A DNA stretch of 64,000 nt from NCBI RefSeq assembly GCF_932526225.1, contig NC_064042.1:8528540-8592539 (forward strand), written 5' to 3'. Position numbers and translations under genes: made by a program. Under the pieces are notes generated by a model. It worked only from the letters and a program-made list of their open reading frames with translations, ran no database searches and was not told the origin of the DNA. Source of the DNA: Nematostella vectensis. Taxonomy: Eukaryota > Cnidaria > Anthozoa > Actiniaria > Edwardsiidae. Positions 51,375-62,376 of this stretch are shown here, one piece after another (positions within the stretch are counted from its first letter, which is position 1; each line of letters opens with the position of its first letter).

Positions 51375-52199
51375 CCTTCCCCCTTGGCGGCCAAAAAGTG
51401 GCTCTTTTCTTACCAACGGAATGCTTTTTCCATATGATACCTAACTGCGCACCCCCCCCCCCCCCCCTCGGCCAATCGTGGGAACGCACCTGCATGGATT
51501 TCACGCCAACTACTCCGAACATGGACAATGAAAAGGGAAGAAAAAATATTTGGGGCGTAGTTTTCTTTTATGTAGTGGCATATACAATGTCTCAAGATTA
51601 CAAATGGATGTTTCATAAGAAAAGGACGCATTTTATAGGGGGAAAAAGGGGGAGGGGGGTATAAACCCCCTAAAATTTACTTAGCTCCCATACTCCTTGG
51701 GTCACCTAGGATCGGCATAGCATGGGTTGCTTAACTCTTTATTTAATGTGACAAAACCTCCTGCAGGTTGGAACAAGATACCTAAGAGAAAAAAAGATTT
51801 GCTAAAGAGGTTGTTTGTCATTTGTGGAAACCGGTTTCTAGGAAATCAGTTTGTCTGATCATTAGTATCGCAGCAACTGTCTTTAACACACCATTAAATG
51901 CGTAAGCACACTACATAACCAAGTCGTCGGTATAGCGAACGATTTCCTTCTTTCAGCCAGGCCAAAATTACAGTAAAATGTATGGAACAGAACCTGAAAA
52001 TAATATAATAAAACCAACCCTCGATAAAACGAACATATTTCCCTAATTGATATTAAAAAAAATCAAACGGTTGTCCTTGTCAATCAGGTTAATTCAATGT
52101 GGGACACTGCGTGTCAAGACCTTAAAACTGTCCTTAATAACGAGTTTCTTAAAGAGTGGCACTCCGGAGGGGAAACTCAGATAAAAACAGACGGAGATG

Positions 52200-52440
52200 A
52201 TCGTCGACAAAATCAATTTTAACCCTAATGGATAGCACTTTGGGTGTGGTCAACAGAAATTCTTGCCTAAGAGATAGCAAATTGGGTGTGGTAGAAGGAA
52301 TTTTTAATCCTTAGAGATAGCAGAATCGGAAAAACTGTTAAACACCCCCAAAGATTAGCAGCTGGTCGAATTTTATACACTAGGAGATAGCAGAACTGGA
52401 AAAATCCTTCAACACCCCATAAGGGATAGCAGTTGGTCTT
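52200..52440. repeat. Degenerate tandem repeat (gatagca units)
   Basis: Blocks gagatagca(a/g)a, ggaaaaa and aacacccc recur about every 50-75 bp (52222, 52271, 52312, 52385, 52425). It lies in the probable 3' UTR of the synthetase gene. Confidence 0.55.
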
Positions 52441-52478
52441 TTCTGGATGGTGCTTCAGCTGTACTGTGAATCGATCCT

Positions 52479-54006
52479 TCATTTCTCTCCAAGTCCCAGC
52501 TTTGCCAGAGCAATTTTCTTGACTTCTTTCAAATCAATCTTCGCACTTCGTGTCATCGGAAACTCATCGTACACTACAAAGTACTTCGGCTTCAAGCTCA
52601 AACCATCGGCTCGCGCCGGCCACTTCTCGTTGCACCAATCAGCTAGCGCATCCAAAGACAGCCCATCACTTCCACTCTTTCGAAACACAACGCATGCGCA
52701 AATTTCTTCGTGCAACCGCTGGTCAGGGACACCGATGACAATGGCGTCGGCAACGAGTGGGTTCTTTAGAAGCTCTGCCTTGATCTCGCCTGGGAATATC
52801 TTGACAGTCGCTCGTTTGATGATCTCTGACGTGCGTCCGATCACCTCAATCATGCCTTGGTCGTCCATGGTCCCTAAATCCTCAGTGTGTAGCCACCCTT
52901 GTGGCGACTTCGCTCGAGATGTTGCCTCCAGGTTTCCTAAATAGCCCAAGAAAACACACTCACTTCTGCAGCAAATTTCTCCTGGTTCACCCCTAGGAAC
53001 GACCTTATTGTTGGCATCAACTATCTTGACTTCGACGCCAGGGCATGTCAGTAATTTGGTAACGGATGACTTATCTTTGATTGTCTCCCTGTTCTGAAAT
53101 CGCATGCCGATTTTCATTGATTCGGATGAACCATACGCATGTATGATGTTGGCATTTGGGAACGCTTCAGACACTAAGAACATCTCTTCAGGGGTATGTC
53201 GTCTTCCTGTTAAAACTAAAAGCCTAACACTGCTGAGGTCATACTTAGTCTGCAATGCCTTGAGCTTTGGGAGGAACAAATGGTTAGGGGCCCATGTGTT
53301 ACAACTCTCATTTTGAATTACTTCACACACCACTTCTTGGGTCTTCTCGGACAGTCCGATTTCAGTGGGAATCCAAACTATAGTTGATTCTGAATACAGA
53401 CCTTTAAACAAGGATATCAAACCGCCTATCCAAGGGATGGGACGAGCCACAAAACTGGTTATCTTCCTGTTACTCACCTTGAAGGAAACACCGCCCTGCA
53501 AGTTCACAATAGCATGTGAGGTAAGTTGGACTAATTTGGGGTTCCCTGTTGTACCAGAGGTTCCAGATGCAACAATAGGGTCATCGCTTTTTACATGGGC
53601 CTGTGCGATCAAGACGTCTTCCATTCCTAGCGACTCTCCTCGCTTCAGAAGGTCCTGATACGAGTAAATCTCGGGATCGATCTTCAAGGATGGTGGACAG
53701 GTGGACTGTCTAATGGAGATGAGGATGGCGTCCGTAAGAGCTAGTTCTTTAAGGCCGGCCCACAGCTGTTTTTCTTGGGACCCCTTCATCTCTGGATTAA
53801 ATGCAATAGTTGTACAACCGAGGGTCTTTAGCAGGGCGATGACAGCAGGTGTGAGATCCCCGGGACCTAGCAGGATCGCTAGAGCACCGATGCGATGTAG
53901 TGCCATGAGAAACACAATGTACTCGAGGGTGTTCCCTCCGATTAGAAGCACGGGTTGTCCACGTGACACGCCTAGCTCGAGGAGAGAAGCGGCGAGAGAC
54001 ATTGAC
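52479..54006 (-). CDS. Acyl-CoA synthetase (AMP-binding family), last exon
   Basis: One long exon of the adenylate-forming family (ACSF2/4-coumarate-CoA ligase type), which activates a carboxylic acid to acyl-AMP and then acyl-CoA. Motifs: P-loop SGTSGTTGNPK (about residues 145-155), HAYGSSES, HTEDLG in place of the usual TGD, GRTSEIIKR, and a C-terminal lysine in FPMTRSAKIDL. The open frame has ATG at 54002, but the sequence just before it (TCATGTCAG) is a good acceptor and the text VNMSLAASLLELGV fits the family interior, so earlier exon(s) with the N-terminal 50-100 residues should lie upstream; I did not find them. The hinge region KRATVKIFPGE differs from the common RGG-x-N-I-x-P, so activity may be altered. 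Confidence 0.85.
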
Positions 54007-54113
54007 CTGACATGACCAAATAATCATCATACACAAGAATAACAGCTCATCATCAGTTTCAATATTATGTCAATATGTCAATATTCCCGCTGGTCATATT
54101 TACTAACTTATTA

Positions 54114-54330
54114 ATGCATCACCATCACCATCACCATCACTATCATCATCATCACCATCACCATCACCATCATCATCATCATCACCATCACTATCATCAT
54201 CATCATCATCACCATCACCATCACCATCACCATCACTATCATCACCATCACCATCACCATCACCATCACCATCATCATCACCATCACTATCATCATCATC
54301 ACCATCACCATTATCTTCATTATCACAATA
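54114..54330. repeat. (CAT/CAC)n microsatellite
   Basis: About 70 triplets of CAT and CAC. Poly-His and poly-Asp/Met open frames here reflect the repeat, not a gene. Confidence 0.95.
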
Positions 54331-56669
54331 CAAAGAAATTAAGAAAGCTTGGAGGGGGCAGTCTCACGCCCAAACTGAAGCATTTCCTTTTCATTTTGAA
54401 AGAAAAAACAACTTGGCGCACCGTGCTTGCGATGAGCAAACCCAGTTTTAGGGGGACCGTGCCGTTTCATCGCCATATTTACATCGATTGCTATATCTCA
54501 CTCCCTCACCTGTTTTTCCACTCTCCGTATGTCATGGCCGATCGATTCATTTGCATATCGTACATCACAATGGCTTCTGTCCCAGCATGCTCTTCGGCAC
54601 GTATATCAAGATACTGGTGGAGGAGGCCTGGGTCCATTGGGCACAAGTGGGGCACGTGGATATAGCTTAGGTCACGTGACATCATAGAAATTCTTTAAAC
54701 AAACACAAGCGTAAAGGCTCATGTATATAGTTTAAGTCACTTGATATCACCAAAGAAATTATATATGCGCTCAGGTCCCTCGGGCATAGTCAAGACAGTA
54801 TCTTATGAAGGGGAGGGGGAAAGGAGATCATGAGCAAAGCAAAAGTTAAAACCGTAATTCTAAGCTTCTTCTTAATTCTTGACTCGTAAAAGCCCAAGAA
54901 ATTTTTCTAGCTATGGGGATGCTTGTCACATTTTCGAAAACAAGATACTACTTACTAATGCCTTAGCTAGACTCCGAGAGCAGTCGCTCGCTGTGTCGAG
55001 CGTAGTGAATCGCTAGCGATCGCTTAAAACACCGGCGACTGCTTAGAGCCTGCCTAATGCTCAGATTTTTTGAAAAGTAGCCTCCAATTTCACGCGTATC
55101 ACCATTCTTAAATTATTCAAACATTACTACAGTAGCAGCTGTACAAGGACTAGGCTCGATTTCCAGCCGTCGCTAGGCCTCAACGGCCCACGTACTGCGG
55201 GCTCACAGAAACGAGCTGGAAATCGAGCCTTTACAAGAACCCGACCTTATTAATTATAATACTATCGTAATAGATATGGTCCGATAAAAACTTATTGCGA
55301 ATTGGAATGTAGTTTTTCTGTCAAAATGTCTTTCAAATACTTTAAATGAATAGTTTGGGGTTAAAAGTCGAGAGCTTTAACCTTGCACTTTGTAACTGTA
55401 CGGTGAAATTGCTTGAGTACAAACTGACTCTTCTCGTATGACGAATAATGCATTGTTTGCTTTTTGACTAACTTCTTGTATCCTTAAATGACTCAATGCT
55501 GACCGAAATAACACAAGGATAGCAAAGTACCAATCTTAGCGTTGGTTAATTGTTACAAGCTCATTGCCGCGCTCAAGCTTGTGAATTTTGCAAGTCTTGA
55601 TTTTCACTTGTTTTCAAACCGCATGCTTGTCATTTTGCGTGTTAAAAATACGAAAAAAATATGACCAGGGCTTTTGATTTGGAATTGGAATCCCTGAATG
55701 TGATTCCTGTTCGAGAATAATATCACTGTAAATGTCAGGTTACTAATAAATCTGATTATGATGAAATACAGGATATGAACTGCTTCAGTTTTTCTCGCGG
55801 TACATACCTTGGTTCTAAGGAAATCAGATGATTGATGAGCTATCAGTGTTCAGTGCGTAGTTCCCTTCTCTTTACCTGGTGTATCACAGAAGCAATATCT
55901 CAAATGCTCAAAATGATAGTAAAAACCTGTCAAAAACCTGTCATGCCTGCAACAAAGTCTATTGACGTCATTGAGCGCATTGCAATATTCATCCGTCAAA
56001 AAAAAAAATTAATAACCTAAATCTTGAGTTTCCCTCATAGCTAGGCTGAAGGGTCTGACATCTAATGAATATTAGATGAAGGAAATCAGTTTAATTCTAG
56101 TAAAAAAAACCACCCCTTTTTGTCTAAGCACAGGACTCCAAAATGTGGTACGAAAGATGGGAATGATGAAATTGGAGGGACATTAGTAGCCATTGTTTAA
56201 GTGAATATATTTCCTATCCTAATAAAACAGAGCTAAGGTTACTTCAGTTTTCTAAGCCTACTCACGATTATAATGTATTTCAGCGGCTGACCTCCCAGGT
56301 CAGTCAATAAAAGCATCTATTTTTGACGAAGATATCAATATCAATTTCGAAATTAATTCGGCAGATTGTGGGGAGGGGGGAGGTATTCAACGGATGAATG
56401 GCGCAGGCGCGCGCATTTTTTTTTTTATCCTCTTTCCTGATGCGCGAGCTTGAAAATCAATCGATCTGGATTGATCTTCTGACAATGACACTGTACGCCA
56501 TTTGACAATCCCTTTATATGAAGGATTAGCTTTTAAGCACTCTGGACCCGCTTCATGTATTGTCACAATCAAAGCGAGACTACAACCTCTACGCAGGCGT
56601 GTTATGTGACGTCATTGTTTCATTTGTGAGCTCACTTATTTGATTTATGACGTTATGATTGGTCACTAT
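54331..56669. other. Intergenic or intronic DNA, no gene seen
   Basis: May contain 5' exons of the synthetase gene on the minus strand. No convincing exon was recognised. A short inverted word pair (ggctcgattccagc near 55152 and gctggaaatcgagcc near 55214) is present. Confidence 0.4.
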
Positions 56670-57751
56670 ATGGCCATGAAAAGGCGAACATCTGTATCAT
56701 TAGTCTTTCTGTTGCTTGTCAACGTTTGCACATGCACAAAGTCCAGTGAAGGCAAGCAAGGTAGGTTCTAGTGTATTTCGTCATTGTCATTTCGGAATCA
56801 CACATTTTCGGCATGCCCAGATTGCGATGAGCAATATTTCGCGGGGGAGGGGGGGGGGGATCCGTGGATCCGCAGATACTTTTAGATCCGCATGGTTTCA
56901 GATGAACAATAGCATCGATTGAAATTCGTTTAAAATCCGAAATTGGACCGTCAAAGCAGTAAAAATCCGAAATCCGCGCCCAAATTGTTGACAGATCCGT
57001 GATCCGCCAATCCGCTGAAATAATAATCAAAATCCGTAATCCATGATCATTTGGGGGCCGAATCCGCCGATCCGCGAACCTATTCACCCTCCTTTTTTGT
57101 TTCGAGTATTGTGAGCACTATTTCTCCTTTATAACTTAATCTAGGCACTTTTTGACCATTGTTTAATAAAATGTTTTACAGTGGGACCGAATTTTCATTT
57201 ATTATTGGTGAAAATCCCGTTTACAAAGTCCCTTATGTAACAGGCCTTTTTTAGAGTTTCTAAGAAGATGAGACCGGAACCTTGGAAAACCTTATAGTAT
57301 ACGAATATTCCTTATGCAAGTACCTTATATAAGAGACTTTTAGTGATATAGTAGTGCCCTCCAACGATTAATCGTCTTCCCCGTCCCCCCGTTGGGAAAG
57401 TTGTTAATACCAGATTTATCGTTCAGGATAACGGGGTTATTTCTAACCAAAATGTTGGTCTAGATCTACCGCATATTTCACATGCGCCACATGTCCAAAC
57501 CCTGGGCTCAGACGCTCAGGGTGTCATCAGATGCGAGGTCAGCGGCAACCCCCCACCACCGGCCCCGCGCTGGAAAAGGGTTATGGGTAATAACGAAGAA
57601 CTCATCACTGACTCGGAACGTTATGAAGTGCTGATCGCGGGAGGACTGAGGATAGAGAATGTCCAGGAATCAGATGCGGGAAGTTATATCTGCTACACTG
57701 CGGCGAGAGGGGTCTGGGTCGATCGTCAGATCACACTTCGTGTACTAGTAG
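56670..57751 (+). CDS. Start of an Ig-domain secreted or membrane protein gene (2 exons)
   Basis: Exon 1 (56670-56760): MAMKRRTSVSLVFLLLVNVC, a clear signal peptide, exiting in phase 1 at CAAG|GTAGGT. Exon 2 (57401-57751): an Ig domain with VIRCEVSGNPPPPAPRWKRV and ESDAGSYICYTA, phase 1 at both ends (acceptor GGGAAAG, weak; donor GTAG|GTAATA). Symmetric 1-1 phases match the receptor genes in region 1. An ATG 6 bp downstream is an alternative start. Further exons would lie beyond the satellite; none was recognised, so the gene is partial. Confidence 0.65.
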
Positions 57752-57779
57752 GTAATAAAGAAAAAAACACGCACACCAT

Positions 57780-58925
57780 TCGCTCAAACAACACGTGCAC
57801 TCCACACGCACACTCAGACACGCACACTCAACATGCACACTCAACATGCACACTCGGCACGCACACTCAACACGCTCACTCAACATGCACACTCAACATG
57901 CACACTCAACATGCACACTCAACACGCACATTCCACACGCTCACTCAACACGCACACTCAACACGCACATTCCACACGCTCACTCAACACGCACACTCAA
58001 CACGCACACTCAGACACGCACACTCAACACGCACGCTCCATACGGACACTCAACACGCACACCCCACACTCAACACGCACACTCAACACGCACACTCAAC
58101 ACGCACACTTAACACGCACACTCAACACGCAAACTCCACACGTACACTCAACACACACACTTAACACGTACACTCAACAACACGCACACTCAACACGCAA
58201 ACTCCACACGTACACTCAACACGCACACTTAACACGGCACTCAACAACACGTGCACTCCACACGCACACTCAGACACGCACACTCAACATGCACACTCAA
58301 CATGCACACTCGGCACGCACACTCAACACGCTCACTCAACATGCACACTCAACATGCACACTCAACATGCACACTCAACATGCACACTCGGCACGCACAC
58401 TCAACACGCTCACTCAACACGCACACTCAACACGCACACTCAGACACGCACACTCAACATGCACACTCAACATGCACACTCAACACGCACATTCCACACG
58501 CTCACTCAACACGCACACTCAACACGCACATTCCACACGCTCACTCAACACGCACACTCAACACGCACACTCAGACACGCACACTCAACACGCACGCTCC
58601 ATACGCACACTCAACACGCACACCCCACACTCAACACGCACACTCAACACGCACACTCAACACGCACACTTAACACGCACACTCAACACGCACACTCAAC
58701 ACGCAAACTCCACACGTACACTCAACACACACACTTAACACGTACACTCAACAACACGCACACTCAACACGCACACTCAACACGCAAACTCCACACGTAC
58801 ACTCAACACGCACACTTAACACGGCACTCAATAACACGCACACTCAACACGCACACTCAACACGCACACTTAACACGCAAACTCCACACGCACACTCAAC
58901 ACGTACATTCAACATGCACAGTCCA
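57780..58925. repeat. 13-bp satellite (aacacgcacactc)n with higher-order repeat
   Basis: Variants of a 13-bp unit over 1.1 kb. A block beginning caacacgtgcactccacacg at 57789 recurs at about 58247, giving a higher-order period of about 458 bp. Several frames stay open (His-Ser-Thr-rich) but are not genes. It lies in the intron after the Ig exon. Confidence 0.92.
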
Positions 58926-59299
58926 ACGCTAGGAGACTATTCACTTCACTTTATTTACTGCACGACCTATTTGTGCGCAGTGCATGTTTACATAAGAGCC
59001 CAGCGAGGAAGGCCTCTGGGCAGCGTTAACCTACGGGTCACGCACTTTACTCCTTTACTTTTATATCACATGTATTTGGGTCGCTTTTAGAGAGTGATTG
59101 ATTGATTGGCGCATATGGTTAGTATACTTATATTGAATATTTCTTTCATATGACTTTTAAAATATTTTTGAAATATCAAAGATTAGAAAATTTATACACA
59201 GTGATAAAAACAGATATCGAACCATTTTTTTTTCTGAAATATGATGCTCCTCGGCTATGTTGACTGGCCTGGGCTGTCTTGCCTCTTGATTTGGAATAT

Positions 59300-59800
59300 G
59301 ATGGATTCGGCTCTATGCTGTGCTCGGCTTTGCGGACCGTGGGCTGGGTTGGGCTGGCTTCGGCGCTGAGCTGGCTTCGATTCTGGTCTTGGTTAGGTTT
59401 CGCTCCGGACTGAGCTCGATTCGGCTCTGGCTGGATTCGGTTTTTGGTTTTGTTGGATTCGGTACTGGGCTGGGTTTTGCTGGGTTCGGTTCTGGGCTGG
59501 ATTCGGTTCTGGGCTGGGTTCGGTTCTTGGTTTTGTTGGGTTCGGTTCTGGGCTGGATTCGGTTCTTGGTTTTGTTGGGTTCGGTTCTGGGCTGGATTCG
59601 GTTCTTGGTTTTGTTGGGTTCGGTACTGAGCTAGGTTGTGCTGGGTTCGGCTCTGAGCGTGGTTTGGTTCTGGGCTGGGTTGGGTGCACTTCTAGGCTGG
59701 GTTCGAGTCTGTGCTGGGCTGGATTCGGCTATGGTCTGGGCTGGGTTCGCTTCGAAACAGGGTTGGGTTTGGCTCGGCTTTAGGTTGGATTGGATTCGGC
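59300..59800. repeat. Degenerate G/T-rich minisatellite (ggttctgggctggattc)
   Basis: Units of about 20 bp (ggttctgggctgg, ggttcttggttttgttgg) in clusters; a 54-bp higher-order unit repeats three times near 59500-59630. It lies just downstream of the GPCR stop. Confidence 0.85.
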
Positions 59801-59801
59801 T

Positions 59802-61070
59802 TTAAGCTGAGATGAGATGGGCTTGACAGGGATGGGTCATTCGGCTCTGGACTGAGTTCCTCTTTTGACAGTCGACTAGATTAGATGCTCGGAGTCTTCG
59901 GTTGAATGCGACGGAGACTATGACCTCGGCAACTTGGCGTTTTTTTGTGATATTGGGCATCATGGTCGGATTACTCATTGCATTAGAAGTGCTATGTGAG
60001 GCTGTTTCCAAGTCTTTCCCTTGGGCTAGCTGGTCTGCATTGGTCTGATAAGTTTGGCTTGCCTGGTGGGCGGATGGAGGATCGCTTTCTTGGCTTGGGC
60101 TAGCGGGCTTGTAAAGGCGTGATAACATTTGCTGAGCAATTTCTCGAAACTGACCTCTTTTCACAATACAAACAATAGGAATTGATATGCAATCAGAAAG
60201 CGCCAAAACTGTACCGATATTAGTGACAACAAACGAGAAATAGAAATCTAACTTTACCTTCGTGATTACCAAACCCATGCCATAAACAATAATCAAACCG
60301 TAAGGCAGGAGAAACGTCAGGATAATGCTAACGAGCATTTGTGCATCCTTGATTCTCCACGCATACGCCTTGTCTAAAAACACCGATTTCCCATCCTCGA
60401 CACGCTGCCTTCGTTGCTTGAGAAACCTTTTCACCTTTATGGCAACAGTGAACATCAATATGGCTGGAATAAGGAAGGCTAATAATGCAGACACAATTTT
60501 CATCGTTGTTGTATCAAGGGTGTGTTTGGCCATCACAGTGTAGACAGTTGTCCCCATTTCCACTTGGACACTTTTTATACTTGCCGAGAGACCAAGAGTT
60601 ACTACCATGCCTCCGACCCAGACTCCCACCAACAGCTTATCCACAGCTCTACTCGAATATGTAATCATTGGATAAAATAGCAAGCAGTACCGTTCAATTG
60701 ACATCACCACTTCGTGAAGTACTAGAACCACCTACGGGAAGTATCTGGTGAAACGATACGCCCTACACATCCAGTCATTACCAAATAAAAGAGCGACAGT
60801 AGGTGCGTATCGCACAAAATATCCCAAAGCACCGACAGAATTCATGATGCTGCACACAGCCATACTCCTAATAAACAATAATGTCGATGACCTCTGCAGT
60901 GCTTTGATTGGCTTTCCTCTTTGCTCAACCTGTGTTTTTCGAACAATAATAAAAAGAAAAGCATTGCTTTTCACTAGGGAGAATAACCCAAAGATTGAGT
61001 GGAATATGGCCCTTGTGGCTGTTTCAATGGGCAAAGCCGCAAAACTCTTCCGATGGTCGCTTCTTTTCAT
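59802..61070 (-). pseudogene. Class A GPCR-like gene with one in-frame stop in TM3
   Basis: A single frame from ATG 61070 to the stop at 59802, 422 sense codons apart from one TAG at 60734-60732. Seven hydrophobic segments are visible. Hallmarks: TM3 cysteine in DWMCRAYR, ERY in MSIERYCLLFYP just after the TAG, basic third loop, TM6 MLVSIILTFLLPYGLIIVYG, and TM7 DCISIPIVCIVK in place of NPxxY. The TAG falls in TM3 (after RFTRYFP), which would abolish function unless read through, edited, polymorphic or a sequencing error. Intronless, as many cnidarian GPCRs. The ligand cannot be inferred. Upstream sequence has another in-phase-like ATG region in a different frame, so the N-terminus is uncertain. 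Confidence 0.78.
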
Positions 61071-61552
61071 GAAGATGCTGGTATTATGGCATTGTAAAAA
61101 TGGGGATCGGGGAAATCATCTCTTGTCATTGCAGCAATTATCCCTTGATGTCTGAAAGAAAATGAGTAAGCATGAGTCTTGCGGACTCTCTTTAACCCGT
61201 CCATATATTCGTCATCCACATATGTACGACCAACACACAGCCTTCTCTATGTCCACCCTTCTTACTTCCCACCGCCCTTCCCTCCTTCTTCCTGTCTCGC
61301 AACCCGTTAATCAACCACTTCCTTTATTTTTTCTCCACACTTAACCCATTCTTACTCCATCTCATCTCCCCAACCATTCAACCCCCTCTTACTCCTCATC
61401 ATCATCTCTCCACCCAACACCCATCCTCCTCTTACTCCTTCTAATCTCTCTCATTCAACCCCTTATTCCTTTTGCATATTGTTATATCCCAAAACGTTAC
61501 ATTACATACCAAATCAGATCCTATATATGAATGATCCTTCTGTGCGAACTTA

Positions 61553-61720
61553 TTACAATCACTAAAAATTGGTTGTCCCCGAATTTTCACAATGGGAAAT
61601 CCGGAAACTCGCACACGACCACAGAGATAGAGTAAGATTAAATCTCGATGAAATTTGTGAAATTGTATAGTTAAACTTTAAATAATGGGAATAACAACCC
61701 AGGAGACTTGCACTGAGAGC
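61553..61720. repeat. 170-bp direct repeat, copy 1
   Basis: From cttattacaatcactaaaaa to gacttgcactgagagcg. It is nearly identical (few mismatches) to 62206-62376 on the other side of the 13-bp array. Confidence 0.9.
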
Positions 61721-62205
61721 GAACTAAGAGCGCGAACTAAGAGCGCGAAATAAGAGCGCGAACTAAGAGCGCGAACTAAGAGCGCGAACTAAGAGCGCGA
61801 ACTAAGAGCGCGAACTAAGAGCGCGAACTAAGAGCGCGAACTAAGAGCGCGAACTAAGAGCGCGAACTAAGAGCGCGAACTAAGAGCGCGAGCTAAGAGC
61901 GCGAACTAAGAGCGCGAACTAAGAGCGCGAACTAAGAGCGCAAACTAAGAGCGCGAACTAAGAGCGCGAACTAAGAGCGCGAACTAAGAGCGCGAACTAA
62001 GAGCGCGAACTAAGAGCGCGAACTGAGAGCGCGAACTAAGAGCGCGAACTGAGAGCGCGAACTAAGAGCGCGAACTGAGAGCGCGAACTAAGAGCGCGAA
62101 CTGAGAGCGCGAACTAAGAGCGCGAACTAAGAGCGCGAACTAAGAGCGCGAACTGAGAGCGCGAACTGAGAGCGCGAACTAAGAGCGCGAACTGAGACCG
62201 CGAAC
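61717..62205. repeat. 13-bp minisatellite (gagcgcgaactaa)n
   Basis: About 37 units with few variants (ctga for ctaa, one gcaaac, one gcgagc). Flanked by the 170-bp direct repeats, whose outer edge also carries gcgaac, so the array could have started there. Confidence 0.95.
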
Positions 62206-62376
62206 TTATTACAATCACTAAAAATTGGTTGTTCCCGAATTTTCACAATGGGAAATCCAGAAACTCGCACACGACCACAGAGATAGAGTAAGATTAAATC
62301 TCGATGAAATTTGTGAAATTGTATAGTGAAACTTTAAATAATGGGAATAACAACTCAGGAGACTTGCACTGAGAGC
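62206..62376. repeat. 170-bp direct repeat, copy 2
   Basis: Second flank of the minisatellite, same orientation as copy 1. Confidence 0.9.

Larger units (their letters stand above)
48831..52478. other. Intergenic host DNA between the element and the synthetase gene
   Basis: AT-rich with a (GT)n/G-run at 49549-49592, G- and C-runs at 50441 and 51452, and a transposon-like element at 50580. I find no supported gene. The last 250 bp before 52478 are presumably 3' UTR of the synthetase. Confidence 0.5.

Noticed and set aside
54075-54665. Poly-His protein of 196 codons
   Set aside because: Translation of the CAT/CAC microsatellite, with no conserved sequence around it.
57780-58925. CRISPR-like array
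   Set aside because: Units are contiguous 13-mers without unique spacers, in animal DNA.
57583-58932. Several 100-300 codon His/Thr/Ser-rich frames
   Set aside because: Composition artefacts of the 13-bp satellite; only the first 57 codons belong to the Ig exon.
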